From Devosia sp. Root413D1 (lineage in GTDB: Bacteria > Pseudomonadota > Alphaproteobacteria > Rhizobiales > Devosiaceae), in NCBI RefSeq assembly GCF_001425235.1, contig NZ_LMEA01000013.1, positions 248,001 through 312,000 on the forward strand: a DNA stretch of 64,000 nucleotides. Direction: 5' to 3'. Below are positions 52,839-61,297 of this stretch, one piece after another (position 1 is the first letter of the stretch; every line of letters starts with the position of its first letter). A model generated the notes under the pieces. The model was given only the letters and a program-made list of their open reading frames with translations. It ran no database searches and had not been told where the DNA came from. The translations under genes and the position numbers were made by a program.

Positions 52839-54164
52839 ATGACGACCACTAATGCCACCCGGGGCTTCGGTTCGCTGAACCGCCGCTCCTTCCTCAAGGC
52901 TGGCGGCGCATCGGCGCTGGCCGCCAGCCTCCTGCCGGGTCTCATGACCGGCACCGCCAAGGCCGCTTACTCGGGCACGCTCGATATGCTGGCCTGGGAC
53001 TTCCAGCCCGACACCATCAAGTCGCTGGTCGGTGAATGGACGGCGGCGGGCAACCCCGCGGTCAATGTCGCCGTGATCCCGAACCTCGGTTACACCCCGG
53101 CGCTGCAGACCCGTCTGCGCGGCGGCGACAAGATCGACCTCTTTTACAACTTCGCCTACAACTCGCAGAAGTTCGTCAACGAGGGCTGGGCCAAGACGCT
53201 GAACGGCCTGCCCGGCGTCGACGATATGATCGCCGACATGTTCGAGAGCGCCCGCGGCCGCCACGTCAATGCCGCTGGCGACATCATCAGCGCCCCGTAT
53301 TTCTCGGCCGTGCACATGCTGCACTACAACGAGAAGTTCCTCGCCGATGCCGGCCTCGCCGTGCCGACGACGCTGAAGGAAATCTACGACGCCTCGAAAT
53401 CGCTGCAGTCGACCGTCGCCTCGCCCTATGTCGCCTACTGGGTGAAGGAATTCTGCGAGGAATACCTCCACACCTACCTGCTCAATGAGCAGATCACCGC
53501 CTTCGACGATGCCGGCCAGCCGGTGTTCGCCGATGACCCTAAGACCGTCGGGGTGTTCGAGTGGTGGCAGGCCATGTACCAGGAGGGCCTCGCGCCCAAG
53601 TCGCTCCTGACCGACGATCCGGGTAAGCTCAGCAACGAGATGGCGCAGGGCAACGCCGCCTTCTACGTGCTGCACCACTACTTCCTGACCTCGATCCGCT
53701 CGCTCGAAGGCCCGCAATCGGCCAACGTCAAGACGGCTCCAGCCGGTCCGTCGACGCTACAGATCGGCGAAGTGCTGCAGATGGGCCAGTCCGACAGCGA
53801 TGACGAACGTCTCGCGACCTGGGACCTGATGAAGTACTACGGCTGGAAGGACACCGACGGGAAGTTCAAGGTGTTCAACCAGTGGGCCAAGGCCGCCGGC
53901 CTCGCCGCCCCCTATGCCGGGTTCTTCACCGACCCCGAAGTGGTCGCTTCGTTCCCCGACTATTACGATCTCGCCTTGCTGTCCGACACCTTCGCCACCA
54001 AGTCGAACGTCGTGCCGGCCCGCACCCTGCCCTGGTACCCGGATTTCCAGGCCAAGGTCGGCGACATCGTCCATGCCCTGCTGCTCGGCCAGGCCACCCC
54101 GGCGAAAACCGTCGAGGACCTGACCGCTGCCGCCAAGGGCGCCCAGGGCGGCCGGACGCTCTAG
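52839..54164 (+). CDS. Tat-exported sugar ABC substrate-binding protein (CUT1 type)
   Basis: The 441-residue protein has a twin-arginine signal: LNRRSFLKAGG (Arg15-Arg16) followed by a moderately hydrophobic stretch and a GTAKAA cleavage region. The mature protein reads LDMLAWDFQPDTIKSLVGEW and has MAQGNAAFYVLHHYFLTSI, in keeping with the extracellular solute-binding family 1. Tat export implies folding before export. It begins a transport cassette with two MalF/MalG-like permeases; a hairpin repeat separates it from them, which is typical when the binding protein is made in excess. Confidence 0.9.
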   Translation: MTTTNATRGFGSLNRRSFLKAGGASALAASLLPGLMTGTAKAAYSGTLDMLAWDFQPDTIKSLVGEWTAAGNPAVNVAVIPNLGYTPALQTRLRGGDKIDLFYNFAYNSQKFVNEGWAKTLNGLPGVDDMIADMFESARGRHVNAAGDIISAPYFSAVHMLHYNEKFLADAGLAVPTTLKEIYDASKSLQSTVASPYVAYWVKEFCEEYLHTYLLNEQITAFDDAGQPVFADDPKTVGVFEWWQAMYQEGLAPKSLLTDDPGKLSNEMAQGNAAFYVLHHYFLTSIRSLEGPQSANVKTAPAGPSTLQIGEVLQMGQSDSDDERLATWDLMKYYGWKDTDGKFKVFNQWAKAAGLAAPYAGFFTDPEVVASFPDYYDLALLSDTFATKSNVVPARTLPWYPDFQAKVGDIVHALLLGQATPAKTVEDLTAAAKGAQGGRTL

Positions 54165-54187
54165 CCGTTAGGCGCGGAGCCCGCTGC

Positions 54188-54301
54188 ACCTCTCCCTTGG
54201 GGGAGAGGTCGGCGCGTAGCGCCGGGTGAGGGGGCCTTCCCACGCCCGGCGTTTGCGGCAGGGCCCCCTCACCCTGACCCTCTCCCCCAAAGGGAGAGGG
54301 G
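54188..54301. repeat. Nested inverted repeats between binding protein and permease genes, family C
   Basis: CCTCTCCCTTGGGGGAGAGG and CCTCTCCCCCAAAGGGAGAGG form the outer arms and GGTGAGGGGGCC / GGCCCCCTCACC the inner arms. The outer arms are also hairpins by themselves. The element lies inside the transport operon and probably protects the upstream message or reduces read-through into the permeases. Confidence 0.8.
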
Positions 54302-54368
54302 ACGCTAGAGCCGAAGCTGCGGCTGACCCGAATTCAACTGAATACCAAGCAACAGGACACAAGAGCCC

Positions 54369-55271
54369 ATGGCAGGAGCAGCTGACCTACTCGGACCGAA
54401 GGCCGATCGCGCATTCGGGCTGAAGCTCGTCGCGCCGGCGATGATCATCCTGATCGTGCTGCTGGCCCTGCCGACGCTGCTCACCCTGGTCTACAGCCTC
54501 CACGATGTGCCGGCGAGCGGCTCGAGCTTCGGGCCGTTCGTCGGCCTCGAGAACTTCACCATCATCTTTTCGAGCCCGGTGTTCTGGCGTTCGGCCCAGG
54601 TGACGCTCACCTTCTCGGTCGGCTTCGTCATCCTCTCGACAGTGATCGGCCTCGCCATGGCGATGCTGCTCAACCAGCGCTTCATCGGCCGCGGGCTGGC
54701 GCGCGCCCTCTTGATCATTCCGTGGGCGACGCCCTGGTTGGTCATCGGCATCCTCTGGAAGTGGTTTGCCGATGGCAGCGTCGGCGGGCTCAACGCCGTG
54801 CTGATGATGCTGGGGTTGACCAGCGACTATCACCCGTTCCTGTCCGACCCGAACACCGCTTTGCCGATCACCGTGCTCGCCGCGGTGTGGCGGCAGGCGA
54901 GCTTTGCCGGCATCCTGCTGCTTGCCGGCCTGCAGACACTGCCTGAGGAACTGAACGAAGCGGCCCAGCTCGACGGCGCCAACTGGTGGCAGCGCTTCAG
55001 CAACATCACCCTGCCCTGGCTGCGGCCGGTGCTGATCACCGTCACCGTGTTCAACGTGATCTATGCCTTCCTGCAGTTCGACGTGGTCTTTGCCATGACC
55101 CAGGGCGGACCCGGCGACACCACCCAGGTGCTCAGCATCCTGATTTACCGGCAGCTGTTCGTGAACACCAATATCGGGCTCGGTTCGGCGCTCGCCGTCA
55201 TCCTCGGCGTCGTCGCGCTGATCGGCGGCTTGACCATCGTCCGGCTGTTCTATCGCAGGGAGATGCACTGA
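54369..55271 (+). CDS. CUT1-type sugar ABC permease (MalF/UgpA-like)
   Basis: The 300-residue permease has six helices, beginning LVAPAMIILIVLLALPTLLT. The coupling EAA loop is ELNEAAQLDGANWWQRFSNI, followed by TLPWLRPVL, the standard form for carbohydrate permeases. The start is ATG 54369. Its stop overlaps the next permease by one base. No ATP-binding protein gene occurs in this operon. Confidence 0.92.
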   Translation: MAGAADLLGPKADRAFGLKLVAPAMIILIVLLALPTLLTLVYSLHDVPASGSSFGPFVGLENFTIIFSSPVFWRSAQVTLTFSVGFVILSTVIGLAMAMLLNQRFIGRGLARALLIIPWATPWLVIGILWKWFADGSVGGLNAVLMMLGLTSDYHPFLSDPNTALPITVLAAVWRQASFAGILLLAGLQTLPEELNEAAQLDGANWWQRFSNITLPWLRPVLITVTVFNVIYAFLQFDVVFAMTQGGPGDTTQVLSILIYRQLFVNTNIGLGSALAVILGVVALIGGLTIVRLFYRREMH

Positions 55272-56155
55272 TGGCGTCCTCCGCCTTCGAGCGCGGCCGG
55301 CGCCGCAGCCTCGCCACTAGCGTCGCCATCTATCTGGGCGTCCTGGTGTTCGCCATCTGGATCCTGCTGCCGGTCTGGTACCTGGTGGTCTCGAGCCTGA
55401 TCACCCCCTCGCAGCTGGGCGTCAAACCCTTCCCGCTGGTGCCCTCCAGCGTCACGCTCGACAATTATGCGGCGGTGCTGTTCGGCAATACCGGCGGCAA
55501 GGGCATCGGCAGCACCGACATGGGCACCCGGCTGGTGCCGACCATCGGCCAGAGCCTCCTCGTCAGCTCGATCCTCGTGGTGCTGAACCTCTGCATCGCC
55601 GGCGCCGCCGCCTATGGGCTGTCGCGCTATCCGTTCCGCGGCGCCCGGGTGTTCGAGCTGTCGGTGATTGCCACCCGGATCGTTCCGGCCATCGCCATTA
55701 TCGGCCCGTTCTTCGTGGCCTTCCGCGTCATCGGCGTGCTCAACACCCCGTGGGCCCTGGTCATCAGCTACAACGTCTTCACCCTGCCGCTCGCCATCAT
55801 GATCCTCAAGAACTACTTCGATCAGCTGCCGCGCGAAATCGAGGAGGCGGCCAAGATCGACGGCGCCACCCGGCTCCAGACGCTGTGGATCATCATTGTG
55901 CCGATCGCCCGGCCGGGCCTCGTCGCGGCGGGCGTGCTGATCTTCCTCGAGGCCTGGAGCGAGTTCTTCTACGCCCTGGTGCTCACCAACCAGCTCACCG
56001 TGCCGCCGCTGCTCGCCGGCTTCCAGTCAGTACAGCAGTTCAACTGGAACGCGCTGGCCGCCGCCACCGTCATGTCGATGCTGCCGCCGACCGTGCTGGT
56101 GCTGATCTTCCAGCGTCACGTCGTCGGCGCCCTCACGGCGGGGGTGGGCAAATGA
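55271..56155 (+). CDS. CUT1-type sugar ABC permease (MalG/UgpE-like)
   Basis: The 294-residue permease starts at the TGATG overlap. Its six helices include AIYLGVLVFAIWILLPVWYL, and the EAA loop is EIEEAAKIDGATRLQTLWII followed by IVPIARPGL. It pairs with the preceding permease. The stop overlaps the dehydrogenase start by four bases (ATGA), so transport and oxidation are coupled in one message. Confidence 0.92.
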   Translation: MASSAFERGRRRSLATSVAIYLGVLVFAIWILLPVWYLVVSSLITPSQLGVKPFPLVPSSVTLDNYAAVLFGNTGGKGIGSTDMGTRLVPTIGQSLLVSSILVVLNLCIAGAAAYGLSRYPFRGARVFELSVIATRIVPAIAIIGPFFVAFRVIGVLNTPWALVISYNVFTLPLAIMILKNYFDQLPREIEEAAKIDGATRLQTLWIIIVPIARPGLVAAGVLIFLEAWSEFFYALVLTNQLTVPPLLAGFQSVQQFNWNALAAATVMSMLPPTVLVLIFQRHVVGALTAGVGK

Positions 56156-57201
56156 GTGCAACCATCAAGGCCGCCGTGCTCAGCGCCGGCGCCTGGTCGC
56201 AGTCGAGCCACCTGCCGGCGCTCACCGCCGACCCGCGCGTCGAGCTGGTGGCGCTCTCGAGCCCCAATGCCGAAATGGCGTCAAGCCTCGGGGCGCAATT
56301 CGGTGCCCCGCATTTTGCCGACTGGCGCGAAGCGCTGGCGCTCGGCCCCGACATCGTCGTCGTCTCGAGCCCACCCGTCGCCCACGAGGAACAGGTGATC
56401 GCGGCGCTCGAAGCCGGCGCCCACGTGCTGGTCGAAAAGCCTTTCGCGCTGAGCGCCGGGCCGGCCCGGCGGATGCGCGATACGGCCGAGCGACTGAACA
56501 AGGCACTGCTCGTCGGCTTCGGCTGGCCGGCGGCACCGATCTTTGCGCTGAGCCGCAAGCTGATCGAGGCCGGCGAGATCGGCCCCGTCGAACACCTGAC
56601 CATGCATCTCGCAGTCAACACCCGGGCCCTGCTCTCAGGCAGCACCGATGGCGGCTGGGGCGGCAAGGCGGCATCAAACACCGCCACCTATACCGACAAG
56701 GCGATCTCCGCCGGCGGCTCGGCCGCCGTGACCATGTCGCACCAGCTCGGCATGGTCGAGTGGCTGGTGGGCCAGCCGATCGTCGCGCTCAACGCCAGCA
56801 CGTTTCCGCCAAAGAGCGACATCGACCTCCACACCACTGTTAATGCCGAGTTCGCCGGCGGCGGTTCGGCGGCGCTGAGCGCCGCCTCCACCCACCCCTA
56901 CCTGGCGCGACCGCAATGGCATTTCGCACTCTATGGTCGGAACGGCCAGCTCTGGGCCGACTCGGTGGCCGACACGCTTCGCCTGGTGCGGGCCAGCGGC
57001 GAGGTGGTGGAGTATCGCGCCCCTGAGGCCTCGGGCCTCTACGATCCCGGCGCCCCGACCAAGGCCTTGATCGCCTGCGCCTTCGGCGCCCCGGCCCCGG
57101 CCGGCCTGACGGCGCGCCTCGCGGCCCACGTGGTCGCGGTGACGGACGCCATCTATCTCAGCGCCAAGACCAACCAGAAACTGCAGATCGAGACCCTATG
57201 A
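56152..57201 (+). CDS. Gfo/Idh/MocA family oxidoreductase, transport-linked
   Basis: The 349-residue dehydrogenase has AAVLSAGAWSQSSHLPAL at the cofactor loop. That is a weak form of the GxGxxG motif, with a Ser-Ala-Gly-Ala start. LVEKPFAL has the catalytic Lys. A C-terminal domain includes AVTMSHQLGMVEWLVG. Overlaps at both ends (ATGA with the permease and with the D-aminoacylase-like gene) place it firmly in the operon. A lactonase four genes downstream could open the lactone it produces from a sugar. Confidence 0.86.
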   Translation: MSATIKAAVLSAGAWSQSSHLPALTADPRVELVALSSPNAEMASSLGAQFGAPHFADWREALALGPDIVVVSSPPVAHEEQVIAALEAGAHVLVEKPFALSAGPARRMRDTAERLNKALLVGFGWPAAPIFALSRKLIEAGEIGPVEHLTMHLAVNTRALLSGSTDGGWGGKAASNTATYTDKAISAGGSAAVTMSHQLGMVEWLVGQPIVALNASTFPPKSDIDLHTTVNAEFAGGGSAALSAASTHPYLARPQWHFALYGRNGQLWADSVADTLRLVRASGEVVEYRAPEASGLYDPGAPTKALIACAFGAPAPAGLTARLAAHVVAVTDAIYLSAKTNQKLQIETL

Positions 57202-58796
57202 GCACCTCCACCCTGTTTACCGGCGGCCTCGTCGTCGACGGCCTCGGCAATGCGCCGGTGCGCGCAGATGTGCTGGTGATCGGCGATCGCATCGCCGGCA
57301 TCTTCAAGGGCGCCCGCCGTCCGGAAGCCGATCGGATCGTCGCCATCGACGGCCTCTGCATCGCGCCGGGCTTCATCGACATGCACACCCATTCCGACCT
57401 GCAGGTGCTGGTGAACCCCGATCATACCAGTAAGCTCAGCCAGGGCGTCACCACCGAGGTGCTCGGCCAGGACGGCCTGAGCTACGCTCCGATCGACGAT
57501 GCGACGCTCATCGAGATGCGCAGCCAGATCAAGGGCTGGAACGACGATCCGCCGGGCTTCGACTGGAACTGGCGCAGCGTTGCCGAATACCTCACTCGCC
57601 TCGACGGCAATGTCGCGGTCAACTGCGCCTACCTCGTGCCGCACGGGAACCTCCGCATGCTGGTGATGGGCAATGCGGCGCGGCTCGCCACACCAGACGA
57701 GCTCGAGCAGATGAAGGCGCTGCTCCGCACCGCGCTCGAGGAAGGCGGCGTCGGCCTCTCGACCGGCCTCACCTATGTGCCGGCGATGTATTCCGATACC
57801 GACGAACTGGTGGCGCTCTGCGAAGTGGTCGCCGAATATGGCGGCTTCTACTGCCCGCACCACCGCAACTACGGCACCGACGCGCTGGGCGGCTATGGCG
57901 AGTGCTTCGAGATCGCCCGGCGCTCCGGCGTGGCGCTGCACCTCGCCCATACCCACCTGAGCTTCGAGGCCAACAAGGGCAAGCTGCCGCAACTGCTCAA
58001 GATGTTCGACGACGCCATCGCCGACGGCGTCGATCTGAGTTTCGACGCCTATCCCTACCTCGCCGGCATGACGACGCTGCTGTCGCAGCTGCCCAGCTGG
58101 GCGCTGTCCGGCAGCGGCGACGAGCAGATGGCGCGGCTCAGGGATCCGGAGACCCGCAAGCGCATCATCGAGGCGCTCGACGTCATCGGCTCGGACGGCC
58201 ACCAGGGCCTCACCGTCAACTGGTCGAGCGTTTATCTCGCGGGCCTGCCCGGTGCGCCGGAGATGGAATGGATGATGGAGGGCAACCTCGCCGACGCGGC
58301 GCGGAAGCTCAACACCTCGCCCGCCGAGCTGGCCCTCGACGTGCTGATCGCCACCGAGCGCGCCGCCCCTTGCGTGTTCTTCATCGGCATCGAGGAGCAT
58401 GTTCGCACCCTGATGCAGCGCGAGGAACACACCGTCGGCAGCGACGGTATCCTGGTTGGCGACCGCCCTCATCCCCGCTCCTGGGGCACCTTCCCGCGCA
58501 TGCTCGAAACCTATGTGCGTGACGAGAAGGTGCTGACGCTCGAGGAATGCGTGCGCCACATGACCAGCTCGGCGGCCAACCGGCTGCGGCTCACCGATCG
58601 CGGCCGGATCGCCGCCGGCGCCAAGGCCGATCTCGTCGTCTTCGACCGGGACACGGTCAAGGCCAACGCCACCTACGAGCATCCGCGCCAGGCGGCGACC
58701 GGCATCGTGCATGTCTTGGTCAACGGCCAGTTCGCCGTCGAGAACAATCGCGTCACCGGCCATCGCGCCGGCCGCACACTGACGCTGGGAGCCTGA
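57198..58796 (+). CDS. N-acyl-D-amino-acid deacylase family amidohydrolase
   Basis: The 532-residue enzyme has the metal pair His63/His65 in DMHTHSDL, then GVGLSTGLTYVPAM, LHLAHTHLSF, and GSDGILVGDRPHPRSWGTFPR with the Asp ligand and the C-terminal signature of D-aminoacylase proteins. In classical D-aminoacylase a Cys ligand occurs in the GNCGxSxAP motif; here it reads GQDGLSYAP, so Asp92 stands in its place. The preferred substrate would be an N-acylated D-amino acid or a related cyclic imide. Start overlaps the dehydrogenase stop; the D-serine dehydratase-like gene follows at once. Confidence 0.85.
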   Translation: MSTSTLFTGGLVVDGLGNAPVRADVLVIGDRIAGIFKGARRPEADRIVAIDGLCIAPGFIDMHTHSDLQVLVNPDHTSKLSQGVTTEVLGQDGLSYAPIDDATLIEMRSQIKGWNDDPPGFDWNWRSVAEYLTRLDGNVAVNCAYLVPHGNLRMLVMGNAARLATPDELEQMKALLRTALEEGGVGLSTGLTYVPAMYSDTDELVALCEVVAEYGGFYCPHHRNYGTDALGGYGECFEIARRSGVALHLAHTHLSFEANKGKLPQLLKMFDDAIADGVDLSFDAYPYLAGMTTLLSQLPSWALSGSGDEQMARLRDPETRKRIIEALDVIGSDGHQGLTVNWSSVYLAGLPGAPEMEWMMEGNLADAARKLNTSPAELALDVLIATERAAPCVFFIGIEEHVRTLMQREEHTVGSDGILVGDRPHPRSWGTFPRMLETYVRDEKVLTLEECVRHMTSSAANRLRLTDRGRIAAGAKADLVVFDRDTVKANATYEHPRQAATGIVHVLVNGQFAVENNRVTGHRAGRTLTLGA

Positions 58797-58798
58797 AC

Positions 58799-59962
58799 AT
58801 GGCCGCAACCGCAATCTCTATCGCCGACGACGCCCAGGGCTCGAGCTGGGCCGACCTGCCTGTTTCGACCCCCGGCCTGGTGCTCGATCTCGCCGTGCTC
58901 GATGGCAATCTCGACGAGATGGCTGCCATCGCCCGCTCGGCCAAGGTCGAACTCTTCCCGCACGCCAAGACCCACCGCATGGCGGAGATCGGCCTCCGCC
59001 AGGTGGCGCACGGCGCCGATGGCCTTTGCGTCGCCAAGCTCGGCGAAGCGGAAGCCTTCGCCGCCGCCGGGGTGAAGCGGCTGTTCGTCGCCAACCCGAT
59101 CGTCGGGGCCGACAAGGCCGAACGCGCCCTCGCCCTGTCGCGCCGGGTCGACCTGACGCTCGCCACCGACAGCGAAGCCGCCGCCGCCAGCATCGGCGCG
59201 GTGTTCGCCGCCGCCGGCGCCACGGCGCGGATGATGCTGGCCATCGACTCAGGCCTCGGCCGCGAAGGCGTCGCTGCCGACCAGGCCGCCGCTGTGGCGG
59301 CCGCCGTTCACGCCCTGCCGGGCATCGAGCTCGTCGGCATCTATACCCACGAAGGCACCACCTATGGCGCCAAGGACCATCCGGATCTGGCGAGCCGCGC
59401 CAAGGCCGCCGGGGCATTCATGGTCGGGGTCGCCGAGACGATCCGGGGCCGCGGCGTGCCGCTGCCGATCGTCTCGCTCGGCGCCTCCGCTTCGGCGCGC
59501 GAAGTGGCGCATGTACCCGGCGTCACCCAGATCCGCCCTGGCATTTATGCTTTCAACGATGTCGGCCAGATCGCGCTCGGCAATGCCAGCCTCGAGACCA
59601 CCGCCATCCGCGTCATCGCCACGGTGGTCAGTCACCCCGACCCCGAGCGCGCCTGCATCGATGCCGGCTCGAAATCGCTGAGCACCGACCTGGTGCCGGC
59701 CTCGGCGCATCGCGACGCCTTTCCCGGCATGGGGCTGATCGTCAACGCCCCCGGCTGGGTGATCGAGCGGATGTCGGAAGAACACGGCTGGCTGCGCTGG
59801 CATGGCCAGGGCGCGCCGATGCCGCTACCAGTAGGGACACGGTTGGAGATCGTGCCGAACCATGTCTGCATGGCCTTCGCCATGCTGCGCCGCGCCAGTG
59901 TGGTCGAGAACGGCCAGGTCGTGGCGCATTGGGACGGTTTCGGCCCCGGCGCATCCGAGTAG
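58799..59962 (+). CDS. Fold-type III PLP enzyme, D-serine dehydratase/D-threonine aldolase family
   Basis: The 387-residue protein has an alanine-racemase-like N-terminal barrel with PLP Lys57 in LFPHAKTHRM, and a C-terminal beta domain with the metal motif PNHVCMAF. H-x-C is the zinc site of D-serine dehydratases of the DSD1 type, while D-threonine aldolases usually have H-x-D, so dehydration of D-serine or a close analogue is favoured. GGGAG precedes ATG 58799 by seven bases. It follows the D-aminoacylase-like gene after two bases; together they could release and deaminate a D-amino acid. Confidence 0.87.
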   Translation: MAATAISIADDAQGSSWADLPVSTPGLVLDLAVLDGNLDEMAAIARSAKVELFPHAKTHRMAEIGLRQVAHGADGLCVAKLGEAEAFAAAGVKRLFVANPIVGADKAERALALSRRVDLTLATDSEAAAASIGAVFAAAGATARMMLAIDSGLGREGVAADQAAAVAAAVHALPGIELVGIYTHEGTTYGAKDHPDLASRAKAAGAFMVGVAETIRGRGVPLPIVSLGASASAREVAHVPGVTQIRPGIYAFNDVGQIALGNASLETTAIRVIATVVSHPDPERACIDAGSKSLSTDLVPASAHRDAFPGMGLIVNAPGWVIERMSEEHGWLRWHGQGAPMPLPVGTRLEIVPNHVCMAFAMLRRASVVENGQVVAHWDGFGPGASE

Positions 59963-59981
59963 TATTATTTTGGGGGGAACG

Positions 59982-61025
59982 ATGTCGGAGTTCAAACTGG
60001 CCGAGGGGCAGTCGCTGCTGGTCGCGTCGCGCGGCATATTCGAGCTGCATGGGCTGACCCGCTGGGTGCAGCAGGATGGCAAGTGGCGGGGCAAGACCCT
60101 GGCCCGCGTCAACCAGCTCTCGAGCCTCACCCGTCACCCCACCCTGCCGGTGGTCTACGGCACGTCGCGCGTCGGCATGGAGGGCGATATCCATGCCTGG
60201 CGCATCGAGGGCGACGCGGCGATTACCCTCGGCGAGAAGTCGAGCGAGGGCGCCGAGCCCTGCCACCTCGTGGTCGATCCGAGCGGCCGGCTGCTGATCG
60301 TCACCAACTACACCACCAGCACACTGGGCCTGCAGCGCCTCGCCGCCGATGGCAGCTTCGAAGGGCCGATCGTGCAGCTGAAGCTCAGTGGCGGCGGCCC
60401 CGAGCTCGAACGCCAGGACGACGCGCACCCGCACCAGGCCTTCTTCATCGGCGCGACGCTGGTGGTGATCGACCTCGGCGCCGATCTCATCCGTGAGTTC
60501 AGCCTCGATCTGTCGAAGCCCGTCGCCGACGCGCTGACCCAATCGCGGGCGACCGCCGTGCCGGCCAATACCGGGCCGCGGCACGCCGTGGTGCTGCCTG
60601 ATGGGCGGCTGGCGGTCAGCGGCGAGCTCGGCTCCAACCTCGTGGTCGGCCGCCTCGGCGATCCGGCCACCAGCTGGGCCAATGTCAGGGCCACGCAGCA
60701 GACTGGCCCGGGCAAGACCCGCTGGAGCCGCAACTATCCCGGCGATATCCAGCGCGCGCTGGATGGCCGCCACGTCTACTTCGCCAACCGCAGCCTCGAC
60801 ACCATCTCGACCTTCGAGGTCTCCGGCGCCACCCCGGCACTGGTCGCCGAACACGACAGCCAGACGCAATGGCCGCAGCATTTGCTGGTCACAGAAAGCC
60901 ACGTGCTGGTCGCCGGCTGGGATTCCGGCGCGGTCAAGGCGCTGCCGCTCGCCAACGGCGTTCCGACCGGCGTCGAGCATCTGTTCGATTGCCCGGGCGC
61001 GGGCTGGCTGCTGCTCTGGGACTAG
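59982..61025 (+). CDS. Lactonase family beta-propeller (6-phosphogluconolactonase type)
   Basis: The 347-residue protein starts MSEFKLAEGQSLLVASRGIF after a GGGGGG stretch. Repeated blade motifs such as PCHLVVDPSGRLLIVTNYTT, DAHPHQAFFIG, GPRHAVVLPDGRLAVSGELG and WPQHLLVTESHVLVAGWDSG match the YbhE/Pgl seven-bladed family, including the conserved HPH and PRH residues. No signal peptide is present. It likely hydrolyses the lactone made by the dehydrogenase at 56152. It closes the main catabolic unit; a palindromic repeat follows. Confidence 0.83.
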   Translation: MSEFKLAEGQSLLVASRGIFELHGLTRWVQQDGKWRGKTLARVNQLSSLTRHPTLPVVYGTSRVGMEGDIHAWRIEGDAAITLGEKSSEGAEPCHLVVDPSGRLLIVTNYTTSTLGLQRLAADGSFEGPIVQLKLSGGGPELERQDDAHPHQAFFIGATLVVIDLGADLIREFSLDLSKPVADALTQSRATAVPANTGPRHAVVLPDGRLAVSGELGSNLVVGRLGDPATSWANVRATQQTGPGKTRWSRNYPGDIQRALDGRHVYFANRSLDTISTFEVSGATPALVAEHDSQTQWPQHLLVTESHVLVAGWDSGAVKALPLANGVPTGVEHLFDCPGAGWLLLWD

Positions 61026-61068
61026 GTCCTTTCCTAGCGAAAGCTGGCAACGATGCAGTACGTCGAGC

Positions 61069-61163
61069 TCCCCTCCCCCTTGGGGAGGGGGTGGGGGTGG
61101 GGGTCCATCGGTGATCACCGCACCACCCCCTCCCTCAATCCCTCCCCTTCAAGGGGGAGGGAA
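61069..61163. repeat. GC-rich palindromic repeat, family C-like
   Basis: CTCCCCTCCCCCTTGGGGAG followed by GGGGTGGGGGTGGGGG, and the inverse CACCACCCCCTCCCTCAATC with CCCTTCAAGGGGGAGGG. The two halves pair imperfectly. A family B remnant (AGCGAAAGCTGG) lies at about 61036. The element fills the 272-base gap before the second IclR gene. Confidence 0.65.
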
Positions 61164-61297
61164 GAGACGACTGAGAAGATTGGTGCAGATCCCTGGATCA
61201 CCCCAGATTTCCTGTGCCCCGGCCCTCCCCCATGGTGGCGGGCCGAATGGCGCGGTGTTAGTGGACATCGGCGCCGAAACGAGCGAGCGGGGGGAGC

